DNA of 30,796 bases from NCBI GenBank assembly GCA_036507955.1, contig DATCIH010000033.1:1-30796 (forward strand). Reading direction: 5' to 3'. The notes below the pieces were generated by a model. It worked only from the letters and a program-made list of their open reading frames with translations, had not been told where the DNA came from and did no database searches. This DNA comes from DATCIH01 sp036507955 (lineage in GTDB: Bacteria; Bacillota; Clostridia; Clostridiales; Clostridiaceae). Below are positions 16,384 to 23,698 of this stretch, in pieces. Each line of letters opens with the position of its first letter. The first letter of the stretch is position 1. The translations under genes were made by a program, and so were the position numbers.

Positions 16384-16632
16384 TTATGCCTTCTTTGCTA
16401 AATACTCCTCTAATGCCCTAGCAAATTGATCAGGACAAGAAGTATTACCTTGACATTTTATTCCTTTAAGTTTATTTAAGGCAACTTCTACCTCCATACC
16501 TTGAAGCAGACTACTAAGTGCCAAAAGATTTCCTTTGCAACCATTCTTAAAAGAGACATTGAATATTTTATTATCTATAATGTCGTAGTTTATTTCCTTT
16601 GAGCATACACCAGATGTTTTATACTTGTACAT
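16384..16632 (-). CDS. TSCPD-domain protein with four cysteines (TIGR03905-like)
   Basis: An 82-residue protein with the hallmark motif NTSCPDQ near the C-terminus and three more cysteines (SGVC, KNGCKG, IKCQG). The four-cysteine layout matches the small family TIGR03905, related to the TSCPD domain at the end of some ribonucleotide reductases. A metal-binding role is plausible but not shown. AGAGGGG precedes the ATG. It starts 21 bases after the DUF4364-like gene, so the two form an operon. Confidence 0.88.
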   Translation of the reverse strand: MYKYKTSGVCSKEINYDIIDNKIFNVSFKNGCKGNLLALSSLLQGMEVEVALNKLKGIKCQGNTSCPDQFARALEEYLAKKA

Positions 16633-16653
16633 TTAATCCCCTCTTTTAATAAA

Positions 16654-16977
16654 CTATTTAGATATATCATATTTTCCTTGAAGATAGTTATCTATTGCTT
16701 CTTTTTTATTATCAGGTATCCTTTTCGAGAATAGGTCTAGTACCAGCACCCCATCTTTTGCTATGTTAAGCTTTACTTTATCCTCATTAGGTTCTTCAAT
16801 TATAAGCTTAGATTTTATCATGTCCCTTAAATAAATTTGCAAGGAAAAATAGTTCATCAGTGTACTGGAAAGCACCAGTTCAGTTATCTCAAAATTAGCT
16901 AAAGGCTTTTTTATTCTGCTAAATATATATAGTATAAGCAGCTTGCTTTCTGCCAAATCAAAATTCTCACCAAACAT
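16654..16977 (-). CDS. DUF4364-like winged-helix protein, short form
   Basis: A 107-residue protein whose N-terminus MFGENFDLAESKLLILYIF and the following TELVLSSTLMNYFSLQIYL match the start of clostridial DUF4364 proteins, thought to be winged-helix DNA-binding proteins related to PadR-type regulators. From memory the family is about 160-180 residues. This one stops soon after NKKEAIDNYLQ, so the C-terminal half seems missing and the next gene's ribosome binding site follows at once. GGGGAGG precedes the ATG, and a minus-strand TATAAT lies at 17013-17008. It may be a regulator of its neighbours, but no target is visible. Confidence 0.78.
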   Translation of the reverse strand: MFGENFDLAESKLLILYIFSRIKKPLANFEITELVLSSTLMNYFSLQIYLRDMIKSKLIIEEPNEDKVKLNIAKDGVLVLDLFSKRIPDNKKEAIDNYLQGKYDISK

Positions 16978-17082
16978 GCATTACCTCCCCAGTAAATTGA
17001 TAGAATCATTATAGCATAAAATCTTGCCTTTTAATATTTTATATAAATGGAAATATTAAAAGAAGGTTACTTTAATTATATA

Positions 17083-17091
17083 TGGTATAAT
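17083..17091 (+). promoter_or_regulatory. Extended -10 promoter of the CNNM-type gene
   Basis: TGGTATAAT (17083-17091) is a TGn-extended -10 with a perfect TATAAT, 60 bases before the start codon. No consensus -35 is seen at the usual distance, which is typical of extended -10 promoters. Confidence 0.6.
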
Positions 17092-17151
17092 CATAACTGT
17101 TATTGTATTAGTAAAAGATTTATAATCACTTTGGAGGGGAACTATTAATAT

Positions 17152-18444
17152 ATGATTATTCTTATGAACATTATTATTGTATTTTTACTTGTATTTATGA
17201 ATGGTTTTTTTGTAGCAACAGAATTTTCCATGGTAAAAGTACGAAAGTCTAGGATAGAAACATTAGTGCTTGAAGGAGATAGAAATGCAAGATATACTTT
17301 AAAGGTTGTTAAAGATTTAAACTCATATTTATCTGCGTGTCAACTTGGAATAACTTTAGCGTCTTTAGGACTAGGCTGGATAGGAGAACCTGCAGTTGCA
17401 GATATGCTAACACCTGTATTTAATTTATTTCATCTATCAGAAAGTGGGGTACACTCAATTTCCTTTATCCTTGGCTTCGCAATTATAACCGGGTTTCATA
17501 TTGTAATTGGTGAGTTAGTTCCTAAATCATTAGCGATTATTAATGCAGAAAAGATTGCTATGTTTACAGCATTACCCCTTATAATGTTTTATAAAATAAC
17601 TTTTCCAATAATGTGGACATTTAATCATAGTACTACTTTAGTTTTAAAGATTTTTGGCATTTCTCAGGAGGACGAGCATGAGGCAGCTCATACGGATGAA
17701 GAAATAAAGCTATTGGTTGAAGAGAGTTATAAGCATGGTTTAATAGATAAAACTGAATTAACCTTTGTAGATAATATATTTGATTTTTCCGAGAAAACAG
17801 TAAAAGAAATAATGATACCTAGAACTGATATGGCATGCATTTTTATCGAGGATTCCTTTGAGGAAATAATTGCATATGCTTTAGATGAACAGCTAACTCG
17901 GTATCCAGTATGCAGGGATAGTAAAGATAATGTTATTGGCTTTGTACACATTAAGGACTTATATAAGCAGAAAATCGAGGGTATTAATGAAAACATAGAA
18001 GGTATTATTCGTGAGATTAAATTTGTTCCAGAATCCATGTCTATAAGTGAATTGTTAAAGGTATTTAAAAAAGATAAGTCACAAATGTCTATTATTATAG
18101 ATGAATATGGAGGAACCTTTGGTCTAGTAACAATTGAAGATATTTTAGAAGAGATTGTTGGGGAAATACAGGATGAGTTTGACGAGGAAGGTGACGAAAT
18201 CACTAAAACTGAAGATGATAATTACATTGTGGATGGGAAACTTATTCTTGATGATATAAATGAATTACTAAAAATCTCCATGGAATCGGAAAATATTGAT
18301 ACCATTGGGGGATGGATTTATTCACAACTAAAGGAATATCCACAAGTTAATGATAAAGTAACTTATGAGAATTATGAGTTTTTTGTATTAAAGTGTGACA
18401 GAAAAAGGATAAACAAAGTTCTGATTAAAAACTTATCTGAATAA
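17152..18444 (+). CDS. CNNM/CorC-family membrane protein with CBS pair (hemolysin family)
   Basis: A 430-residue protein of the usual family length. An N-terminal CNNM (DUF21) membrane domain (about 1-195) includes MNGFFVATEFSMVKVRKSR and the conserved CQLGITLASLGLGWIGEP. Two CBS motifs follow (about 215-335; EIMIPRTDMACI and DEYGGTFGLVTIEDILEEI), then a C-terminal CorC_HlyC domain (about 345-428). Characterised relatives act in magnesium or other divalent cation efflux; the hemolysin name is historical. GGAGGGG lies about 12 bases upstream, a long spacing, so the ATG at 17164 is an alternative start. Divergent from the DUF4364/TSCPD pair. Confidence 0.93.
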   Translation: MIILMNIIIVFLLVFMNGFFVATEFSMVKVRKSRIETLVLEGDRNARYTLKVVKDLNSYLSACQLGITLASLGLGWIGEPAVADMLTPVFNLFHLSESGVHSISFILGFAIITGFHIVIGELVPKSLAIINAEKIAMFTALPLIMFYKITFPIMWTFNHSTTLVLKIFGISQEDEHEAAHTDEEIKLLVEESYKHGLIDKTELTFVDNIFDFSEKTVKEIMIPRTDMACIFIEDSFEEIIAYALDEQLTRYPVCRDSKDNVIGFVHIKDLYKQKIEGINENIEGIIREIKFVPESMSISELLKVFKKDKSQMSIIIDEYGGTFGLVTIEDILEEIVGEIQDEFDEEGDEITKTEDDNYIVDGKLILDDINELLKISMESENIDTIGGWIYSQLKEYPQVNDKVTYENYEFFVLKCDRKRINKVLIKNLSE

Positions 18445-18456
18445 TAGTTGAGTCAG

Positions 18457-18498
18457 TCCTTCTGGTTATTAAATTTAATAGCTAGAAGGAATTTTTTT
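18457..18498 (+). terminator. Rho-independent terminator after the CNNM-type gene
   Basis: TCCTTCT (18457-18463) pairs with AGAAGGA (18484-18490); the interior TATTAAATTTAATA is itself self-complementary. A run of seven T follows at 18492-18498. Confidence 0.85.
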
Positions 18499-18562
18499 AT
18501 AAATAAATATGTTATAAACCCTTTTCTATTCATATTTTAAGAAATTAGGAAATAAATTATAA

Positions 18563-19351
18563 ATGGGAAGATTAAAAGAAGGATTGAATATAGCTATGAT
18601 AAGCAAAAATTTATTAAGGAAAGTAACAGGGGCAGCAGCAGTAATTATTGTTTGTCTTCTGATGACCATCTTATTTAATTCGAGAAATCTTGGGGTATTT
18701 TTGAAAGCAAATGGATTTCCTATTTATTCAGTTGAAACAAATGAAAAGAAAATAGCTCTTACCTTTGATGTAAGTGTTGGAGGAGAGGATAACACTGAAG
18801 AATTGCTTACAACCCTAAAAAAATATAAAGTTAAAGCCACTTTCTTTATTTTAGGATTATATGCAGATAAATATTCAGAAAGGGTTATTGATATCTATAA
18901 GGGGGGAAATGAAATTGGGAATCATTCAGATACCCATCCTATTATGACTGAAGCATCAACTGATAGAATAACCCAAGAAGTAAATATTACAGATAATAAG
19001 CTAGAAAAACTCACAGGAGCAAAAATCGATTTATTTAGATTCCCATCTGGAGCCTATGATGGTAACGCTATTAGAGCTGTTGAAGCTACTGGACATTTTT
19101 GTATTCAGTGGAATGTTGATAGTATAGATTGGAAAGAACAAGGAGAACAAAAGGAATTAGATAGAATATTAAAAAATGCAAAAGCAGGATCTATTTTATT
19201 ATTTCATAATAATGCTAAATATACACCAGCTAATATTCCAAAGGTAATAGAAGAATTATCTAAAAGGGGTTTTAGTTTTGTTACTGTATCAAATCTAATT
19301 TATAAAAAGGACTATCACATAAACTTATCTGGAGTCCAAATAAATGGTTAG
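18563..19351 (+). CDS. Polysaccharide deacetylase, PdaB/YlxY-like
   Basis: A 262-residue NodB-fold protein with an N-terminal membrane anchor (about 20-42), expected to act on cell-wall or spore-cortex glycans outside the membrane. Visible NodB motifs are ALTFDVSVGGEDNT (motif 1), GNHSDTHP (zinc-binding H-S-x-x-H), RFPSGAYD, WNVDSIDWK and ILLFHNN. In motif 1 the usual second Asp of TFDDG is Val, as I recall for sporulation-type PdaB/YlxY members, so activity or chemistry may differ from typical deacetylases. The ATG at 18563 has AGGAAA upstream; an ATG at 18596 preceded by AAGGATTG is an alternative. It follows a terminator, so it has its own promoter, which I could not identify. Confidence 0.9.
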   Translation: MGRLKEGLNIAMISKNLLRKVTGAAAVIIVCLLMTILFNSRNLGVFLKANGFPIYSVETNEKKIALTFDVSVGGEDNTEELLTTLKKYKVKATFFILGLYADKYSERVIDIYKGGNEIGNHSDTHPIMTEASTDRITQEVNITDNKLEKLTGAKIDLFRFPSGAYDGNAIRAVEATGHFCIQWNVDSIDWKEQGEQKELDRILKNAKAGSILLFHNNAKYTPANIPKVIEELSKRGFSFVTVSNLIYKKDYHINLSGVQING

Positions 19352-19370
19352 CAAAATAGTAAAATAATGG

Positions 19371-19400
19371 TTGTAATGTAAGCCGATTTCGTATTATAAT
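19371..19400 (+). promoter_or_regulatory. Promoter of the SSB-like gene
   Basis: TTGTAA (19371-19376), an 18-base spacer and TATAAT (19395-19400), about 100 bases before the start codon. Confidence 0.6.
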
Positions 19401-19500
19401 GTGTATATACAAAAAAGATAAATTAATTTATGAATATTTTGCAAAGTATCAGAATAATTATATTTTAGAGTATAAAAACTAATGTGGAAGAGGGTTTCTG

Positions 19501-20175
19501 ATGGACAATTTAATGTTAAATAACAAGATTTATTTAGAAGGTGAGATTTTATCAAATTTGGAATTTAGTCATGAGATGTACGGTGAGGGCTTTTATTTAT
19601 TCAACATAGGAGTGTCTAGACTAAGTGATGCTAAAGATGTTTTGTCAATTACCATATCTGAAAGGTTGGTTGGGGATTTAGAGATAAAACCTGGCTTATC
19701 TGTGGTGGTGGAGGGTCAACTAAGATCTTATAATAAATTTGTAGACGGAACTAATAAATTGATACTAACTGTTTTTGCACGAAGTATAGACATTTGTATA
19801 GAAAAGAGCAAAAACCCAAATCAAATCTTTTTAGATGGATATATCTGTAAACAGCCAGTATATAGAACTACCCCCTTTGGTAGAGAAATTGCAGATATGC
19901 TTTTAGCAGTAAATAGACCTTATAATAAATCTGATTATATACCAACGATTGCGTGGGGAAGAAATTCAAGATTTTGTCAGACTCTTGAGATAGGAGATAA
20001 TCTTAGAGTTTGGGGAAGGCTTCAGAGCCGAGAATACCAGAAAAAGATAACAACTGATGAAGTTGTAAAAAAGATGGCATATGAGGTATCTATATCTAAG
20101 ATGGAGAAGGTAAGTAAGGATTCCATAGTAGAAGGCTCCTCCTCAGAAGAGGAAGATACCACTGTAAATTTATAA
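19501..20175 (+). CDS. SSB-like protein with two OB folds
   Basis: A 224-residue protein resembling single-stranded DNA-binding proteins but with two OB-fold units in tandem: about 7-98 (NKIYLEGEIL to LTVFARSIDI) and about 106-192 (NQIFLDGYICKQPVYRTTPF, TIAWGRNSRF, LRVWGRLQSREYQ). The second repeat has the more typical SSB-like features. The C-terminus is acidic and serine-rich (SSSEEEDTTVNL) and lacks the canonical DDDIPF-type tip that recruits partners, so it is probably not the main replicative SSB. AGAGGG precedes the ATG. A REP-like hairpin follows it and could end transcription. Confidence 0.85.
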   Translation: MDNLMLNNKIYLEGEILSNLEFSHEMYGEGFYLFNIGVSRLSDAKDVLSITISERLVGDLEIKPGLSVVVEGQLRSYNKFVDGTNKLILTVFARSIDICIEKSKNPNQIFLDGYICKQPVYRTTPFGREIADMLLAVNRPYNKSDYIPTIAWGRNSRFCQTLEIGDNLRVWGRLQSREYQKKITTDEVVKKMAYEVSISKMEKVSKDSIVEGSSSEEEDTTVNL

Positions 20176-20190
20176 AAATATATAAAATTA

Positions 20191-20215
20191 AGGACGTACC
20201 TTTAGGTGCGTCCCT
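20191..20215 (+). repeat. Short REP-like hairpin after the SSB-like gene
   Basis: AGGACGTACCT (20191-20201), a 2-base loop and AGGTGCGTCCCT (20204-20215) form a stem related to the CAGGGACATACCTG family, with the same T-G wobble position. It may help end or stabilise the transcript; only a short T run follows. Confidence 0.75.
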
Positions 20216-20227
20216 TTCCAAATAGAA

Positions 20228-20247
20228 GTACCTTAGGTGCGTCCCTT
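20228..20247 (+). repeat. Second, partial REP-like copy
   Basis: GTACCTTAGGTGCGTCCCTT repeats the loop and right arm of the preceding hairpin (AGGTGCGTCCCTT is exact), while the left arm is reduced to GTACC. It lies 12 bases from the convergent CapA-like gene. Confidence 0.7.
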
Positions 20248-20258
20248 ACCTTATAAAA

Positions 20259-21392
20259 TTATTCTACTGATATAAATTGATCAGTAATTTTATTTTTTAA
20301 GTTAAAGGATAGCTTGTTTATTTTTTCTAGTAAACTTTCTTTTTTAGATGAAACTAAGGGTGTTGGACAATAATCATTTTTACTATTAATGGAGGAAACA
20401 CTACAAGGAATAACTCTAGCTTGATTGGAGGTGAAATCATCACCAAGAAAACTGAATTTTATTTGGAATATAAAACTATCCTGATCTGGCGGATTTGAAT
20501 TTCCTCCAAAACAGAAGTTTCCTAGGCTATAACAAATGAACTTACCCTTATATAATTCAATCCCTTCTATAACGTGGGGATGATGGCCAACTATTAAATC
20601 AGCACCCCAATCTATAGCCATATGCCCTATTCTTTTTTGGGTATCATTAGGATAATATTGACTTTCTTGCCCCCAATGTATGTTGATAATTACTATATAA
20701 CCTTCTTCCTTTAATTTGTTGATATCCATTTTCATTGTTTTAATACTATTCTCATTGAAAGAATCATCCTCTTCAACTCCGGAATATCCTAGGAATGCAA
20801 ATTTATGACCTTTAATATCTTTTAAGACTACTGAACCTAGTCCAAAATAATCTATACCTTTTGCAGTAAGGGCATCTTTTGTATCCTTCAGGCCATTTCC
20901 CATAAAATCCATTATATGATTATTGTCAATGTTTACTCCTTCAATGTATCCATCGTTTAGTATTTGAGCATAATTTGGATCACCTTTAAAATTAAAGAGC
21001 TTTGGACTTTTTACATTAGTTTTAGTAAAGGTAGTTTCTAAGTTTGCAGTAGTATAGTCATCATTTTTGAATATTTCTGCCACGTTCTTAAAGAAATAAG
21101 CATAATTATTATTGTTTTGTTTTAGTAAGCTTGTAAAATTTGTAGAAGGATCAAATTTATCATCTGTTCCTAAGGTGCAATCTCCAACTAAACTAATGGT
21201 TATAGCACTTGAAGGCAATGTAGAACCTTCTTCTTCAGAACTATTTGATCTTGAGAAGTCAGGACTAATATTGCTTATTGTAGTTTTGTTAGATATAAAA
21301 GCGTTATCAGATTTTATAATTAGAGCTATTACCACAATTAAAATAGTTATAACAAATATTAGTATAAAAGCAAATTTGTTAAGTTTAAACAA
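20259..21392 (-). CDS. CapA-family (PgsA-like) anchored metallophosphatase-like protein
   Basis: A 377-residue protein with an N-terminal membrane anchor (about 8-27) and a CapA domain of the metallophosphatase fold (about 65-330). Motifs include LVGDCTLGTD, NLETTFT, NNHIMDF, HWGQESQYYPN and GHHPHVIEGIELYKG, followed by SLGNFCFGG. In capsule systems CapA/PgsA helps poly-gamma-glutamate synthesis or export, but no capB/capC genes are here and many lone members have unknown roles. The start is TTG at 21392 with AGGATG upstream. It lies 55 bases downstream of dapH on the same strand and may be read from it. Confidence 0.9.
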   Translation of the reverse strand: MFKLNKFAFILIFVITILIVVIALIIKSDNAFISNKTTISNISPDFSRSNSSEEEGSTLPSSAITISLVGDCTLGTDDKFDPSTNFTSLLKQNNNNYAYFFKNVAEIFKNDDYTTANLETTFTKTNVKSPKLFNFKGDPNYAQILNDGYIEGVNIDNNHIMDFMGNGLKDTKDALTAKGIDYFGLGSVVLKDIKGHKFAFLGYSGVEEDDSFNENSIKTMKMDINKLKEEGYIVIINIHWGQESQYYPNDTQKRIGHMAIDWGADLIVGHHPHVIEGIELYKGKFICYSLGNFCFGGNSNPPDQDSFIFQIKFSFLGDDFTSNQARVIPCSVSSINSKNDYCPTPLVSSKKESLLEKINKLSFNLKNKITDQFISVE

Positions 21393-21447
21393 GAAATCAC
21401 ATCCTAAGAGTAAATCAAAGATTACTAAAATAAACTTTCAAATTATC

Positions 21448-22158
21448 CTATTTTCTTAAGTCATCAAGTATTTGGGTTTTCGCTTTTGTTTTATCATCTA
21501 CACTTTTAACTATTCTGGCTGGAGCACCCGCTACTACCACTCCAGAGGGGACATCTTCTGTTACGACAGAACCTGCAGCTACCACAGAATTTCTTCCTAT
21601 TTTAACTCCTTCAAGTATAACAGCATTTCCACCTATTAATACATCATCACCAATTTCTGTAGGGTCTTTGCTAGGGGGTTCAAGGACACCTGCTATAATA
21701 GCACCTGCTCCAATATGGCATCTCTTTCCTATTATTCCTCTAGCTCCTACTACTGCATTCATATCTATCATGGCACCTTCACCAATTTCTGCACCTATGT
21801 TTATAACTGCACCCATCATTATAACAGCGCCTTTACCAATTGTTACCTTATCTCTAATTATGGAGCCTGGTTCAATCCTTGCATCTATATTTAATAAGTC
21901 CAGTAGTGGGATAGCTGAATTTCTTCTGTCAGATTCCAATTTGTACTTTTTGATATTGGAACTGTTTTCAATAAGAAAACCAGAAACTACATTGCTTTCT
22001 CCAAATAATATATAGAAGCCATTAGAGCCGAAATGTTCTATTTCACCAAAGCTTACACCTTCAAAATTACCATCGACATATACCTTAACTGGTGTAGTTT
22101 TCTTAGCTTCCTTTATAAATCTTGCTATTTCATAAGGATCCGTCATATCATAAACCAT
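21448..22158 (-). CDS. dapH: Tetrahydrodipicolinate N-acetyltransferase
   Basis: Transfers acetyl from acetyl-CoA to tetrahydrodipicolinate, opening the acetylated branch of diaminopimelate/lysine synthesis. The 236-residue product has a family-typical N-terminal domain (DPYEIARFIKEAKKTTPVKV) and a left-handed beta-helix of hexapeptide repeats (about 90-215) with IDMNAVVGARG and VLEPPSKDPTEIGDDVLIGG, both diagnostic of DapH. AAGGAGGAA precedes the ATG by 6 bases; a second in-frame ATG four codons later is less well placed. Divergent from the aminotransferase gene, which would act on its product. Confidence 0.96.
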   Translation of the reverse strand: MVYDMTDPYEIARFIKEAKKTTPVKVYVDGNFEGVSFGEIEHFGSNGFYILFGESNVVSGFLIENSSNIKKYKLESDRRNSAIPLLDLLNIDARIEPGSIIRDKVTIGKGAVIMMGAVINIGAEIGEGAMIDMNAVVGARGIIGKRCHIGAGAIIAGVLEPPSKDPTEIGDDVLIGGNAVILEGVKIGRNSVVAAGSVVTEDVPSGVVVAGAPARIVKSVDDKTKAKTQILDDLRK

Positions 22159-22270
22159 TTAAATTCCTCCTTCAATTAAAACCTTTAAGTAATTATAATA
22201 AAAAAATCATAAAATTGAAAGAGTTTTGTCTTATTTTGGGTTAATAGTTTTAGTATTGACATAATAAGTA

Positions 22271-22276
22271 TATAAT
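22271..22276 (+). promoter_or_regulatory. Probable -10 of the aminotransferase gene
   Basis: A perfect TATAAT lies about 50 bases before the start codon. A perfect TTGACA (22256-22261) lies only 9 bases upstream of it, too close to serve as its -35, so the promoter layout is uncertain. Confidence 0.4.
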
Positions 22277-22328
22277 ATGACTGTAAATAAGGAAGACTAG
22301 GTATAGAGTATTAGATTGGGGGTAGCAA

Positions 22329-23489
22329 ATGGACATTATAGCAAAGAATGTTAAAGCTATAGAATTATCAGGTATCAGAAGATTCGCAAATAAGGTGGCA
22401 GAATATCCTGGGGCTATTTCTTTAACACTAGGACAACCAGATTATAAGGTACCAGCTGCAATTAAAGCAGCTATGATTAAAGCGATTGAGGAAAACAAAA
22501 CTGTCTATACCACAAATCCAGGGATAATAGAGCTTAGACAGGAAATAAGTAAGTTCTTACATGGCTTTAAGATAGAATACTCCCCAGAGGAAATCTGTAT
22601 AACTGTAGGTGGTAGTGAAGGTCTTATGACTGTATTTACAACCATTATAAATCCAGGGGATAAGGTATTGATTCCAACTCCTTCATATCCATCCTATGAA
22701 AGTATAGTAAAAATCCTTGGAGGAGAAGTTATAAACTATACCTTAGATGAAAATGATTTCTCACTTTGCCTTGAGGATTTAGAAAGAAAATTAAAAATTG
22801 AAAACATAAAGGCAATGGTTCTTTCTTATCCTTCTAATCCCACAGGAGCAATTCTTAGTAAAAAGAATAAAGAAGCTCTTCATGAAATAATAAAAGAGAA
22901 GGACATCATGGTTATAACAGATGAGATATATAGTTCCTTATACTTTGAAGATGAATATAATTCAATAGCTCAATATAAGGATATAATTGATAAGATTATA
23001 TTAATAAGCGGATTCTCAAAAATGTTTTCCATGACCGGATTAAGATTAGGTTATGTATGTGCTTCAAAAAAAATTATAAAGGATATAATAAAAGTACATC
23101 AATATAGTGTTTCCTGTGCTCCTTCAATTTCACAATACGGAGCGCTTGAGGGATTAAAATATTGTTTACCAGAGGTTAAGGAAATGTCTCTTGAATATGA
23201 AGAAAGAAGAGATTATGTTTATAAAAGATTAAATGAGTTAGGTTTTCAGGTATTTCTCCCAAGAGGAGCATTTTATATTTTTCCTTCAATAAAGAGGTTT
23301 GGTCTATCAAGTGAAGAATTTTGCCAATCACTATTATCTGAGGGCAAGGTAGCTATCGTTCCTGGAAGTGCCTTTGGAATCGGTGGAGAAGGTTATATAC
23401 GTATATCCTATGCCTATAGTAGATCAGAATTAAAGGATGCCTTTTCAAGACTTGAAAATTGGATGAGAATAAAAGGGTATATCGGATAA
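22329..23489 (+). CDS. patA: Class I PLP aminotransferase, probably N-acetyl-diaminopimelate aminotransferase (PatA)
   Basis: A 386-residue fold-type I aminotransferase. The PLP lysine is K231 in SGFSKMFSMTGLRLGY; SYPSNPTGA, TDEIYSSLYF and the C-terminal YIRISYAYS carry the other conserved cofactor and substrate contacts. PatA converts N-acetyl-2-amino-6-oxopimelate to N-acetyl-LL-diaminopimelate, the step after DapH. Assignment to that step rests on the family resemblance and on dapH, dapB and dapA beside it; other aromatic or aspartate-type substrates are possible. The weak site GGGGG (22319-22323) precedes the ATG. A REP-like element follows the gene. Confidence 0.85.
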   Translation: MDIIAKNVKAIELSGIRRFANKVAEYPGAISLTLGQPDYKVPAAIKAAMIKAIEENKTVYTTNPGIIELRQEISKFLHGFKIEYSPEEICITVGGSEGLMTVFTTIINPGDKVLIPTPSYPSYESIVKILGGEVINYTLDENDFSLCLEDLERKLKIENIKAMVLSYPSNPTGAILSKKNKEALHEIIKEKDIMVITDEIYSSLYFEDEYNSIAQYKDIIDKIILISGFSKMFSMTGLRLGYVCASKKIIKDIIKVHQYSVSCAPSISQYGALEGLKYCLPEVKEMSLEYEERRDYVYKRLNELGFQVFLPRGAFYIFPSIKRFGLSSEEFCQSLLSEGKVAIVPGSAFGIGGEGYIRISYAYSRSELKDAFSRLENWMRIKGYIG

Positions 23490-23521
23490 TCGATCAAATA
23501 AGACTACCGATTTAATCTGAA

Positions 23522-23619
23522 CAGGGACATACCTGCATCGTATGTTACGATCAAAATTGCTGCTTTCCAACTAGAAAATAGTAGCTTTACACAATTCTTG
23601 TTCGCCAGGTGTGTCCCTG
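23522..23619 (+). repeat. REPIN-like hairpin element, copy 4
   Basis: Arms CAGGGACATACCTG (23522-23535) and CAGGTGTGTCCCTG (23606-23619) match the array at 11521-12031, as do the left flank ACCGATTTAATCTGAA and right flank TGAATCAGCTGCTTT. The interior differs completely from the other copies but again contains a weak stem (AATTG and CAATT). Confidence 0.85.
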
Positions 23620-23669
23620 AAATGAATCAGCTGCTTTTCGGAAATAGGGAAATACGTGTAAATTTAATA

Positions 23670-23683
23670 CCGGTGTGTCACTG
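23670..23683 (+). repeat. Degenerate single REP arm
   Basis: CCGGTGTGTCACTG differs from the right-arm consensus CAGGTGTGTCCCTG at two positions. No left arm is visible. It lies just before the convergent dapB stop codon. Confidence 0.55.
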
Positions 23684-23698
23684 AAATTGACTAATTAA

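Noticed and set aside
20191..20247. Calling the hairpins after the SSB-like gene simple intrinsic terminators
   Set aside because: Only a short T run follows, and their sequence belongs to the dispersed REP-like family, so repeat is the safer label; a termination role remains possible.
22256..22276. TTGACA and TATAAT upstream of the aminotransferase read as one promoter
   Set aside because: The spacer is only 9 bases, too short for a sigma-A promoter; only the -10 is kept, with low confidence.
22286..22300. ATAAGGAAGACTAG shared between the 204-bp array spacer and the aminotransferase leader
   Set aside because: One 14-base match is expected by chance in an AT-rich window of this size, and nothing around it is similar.
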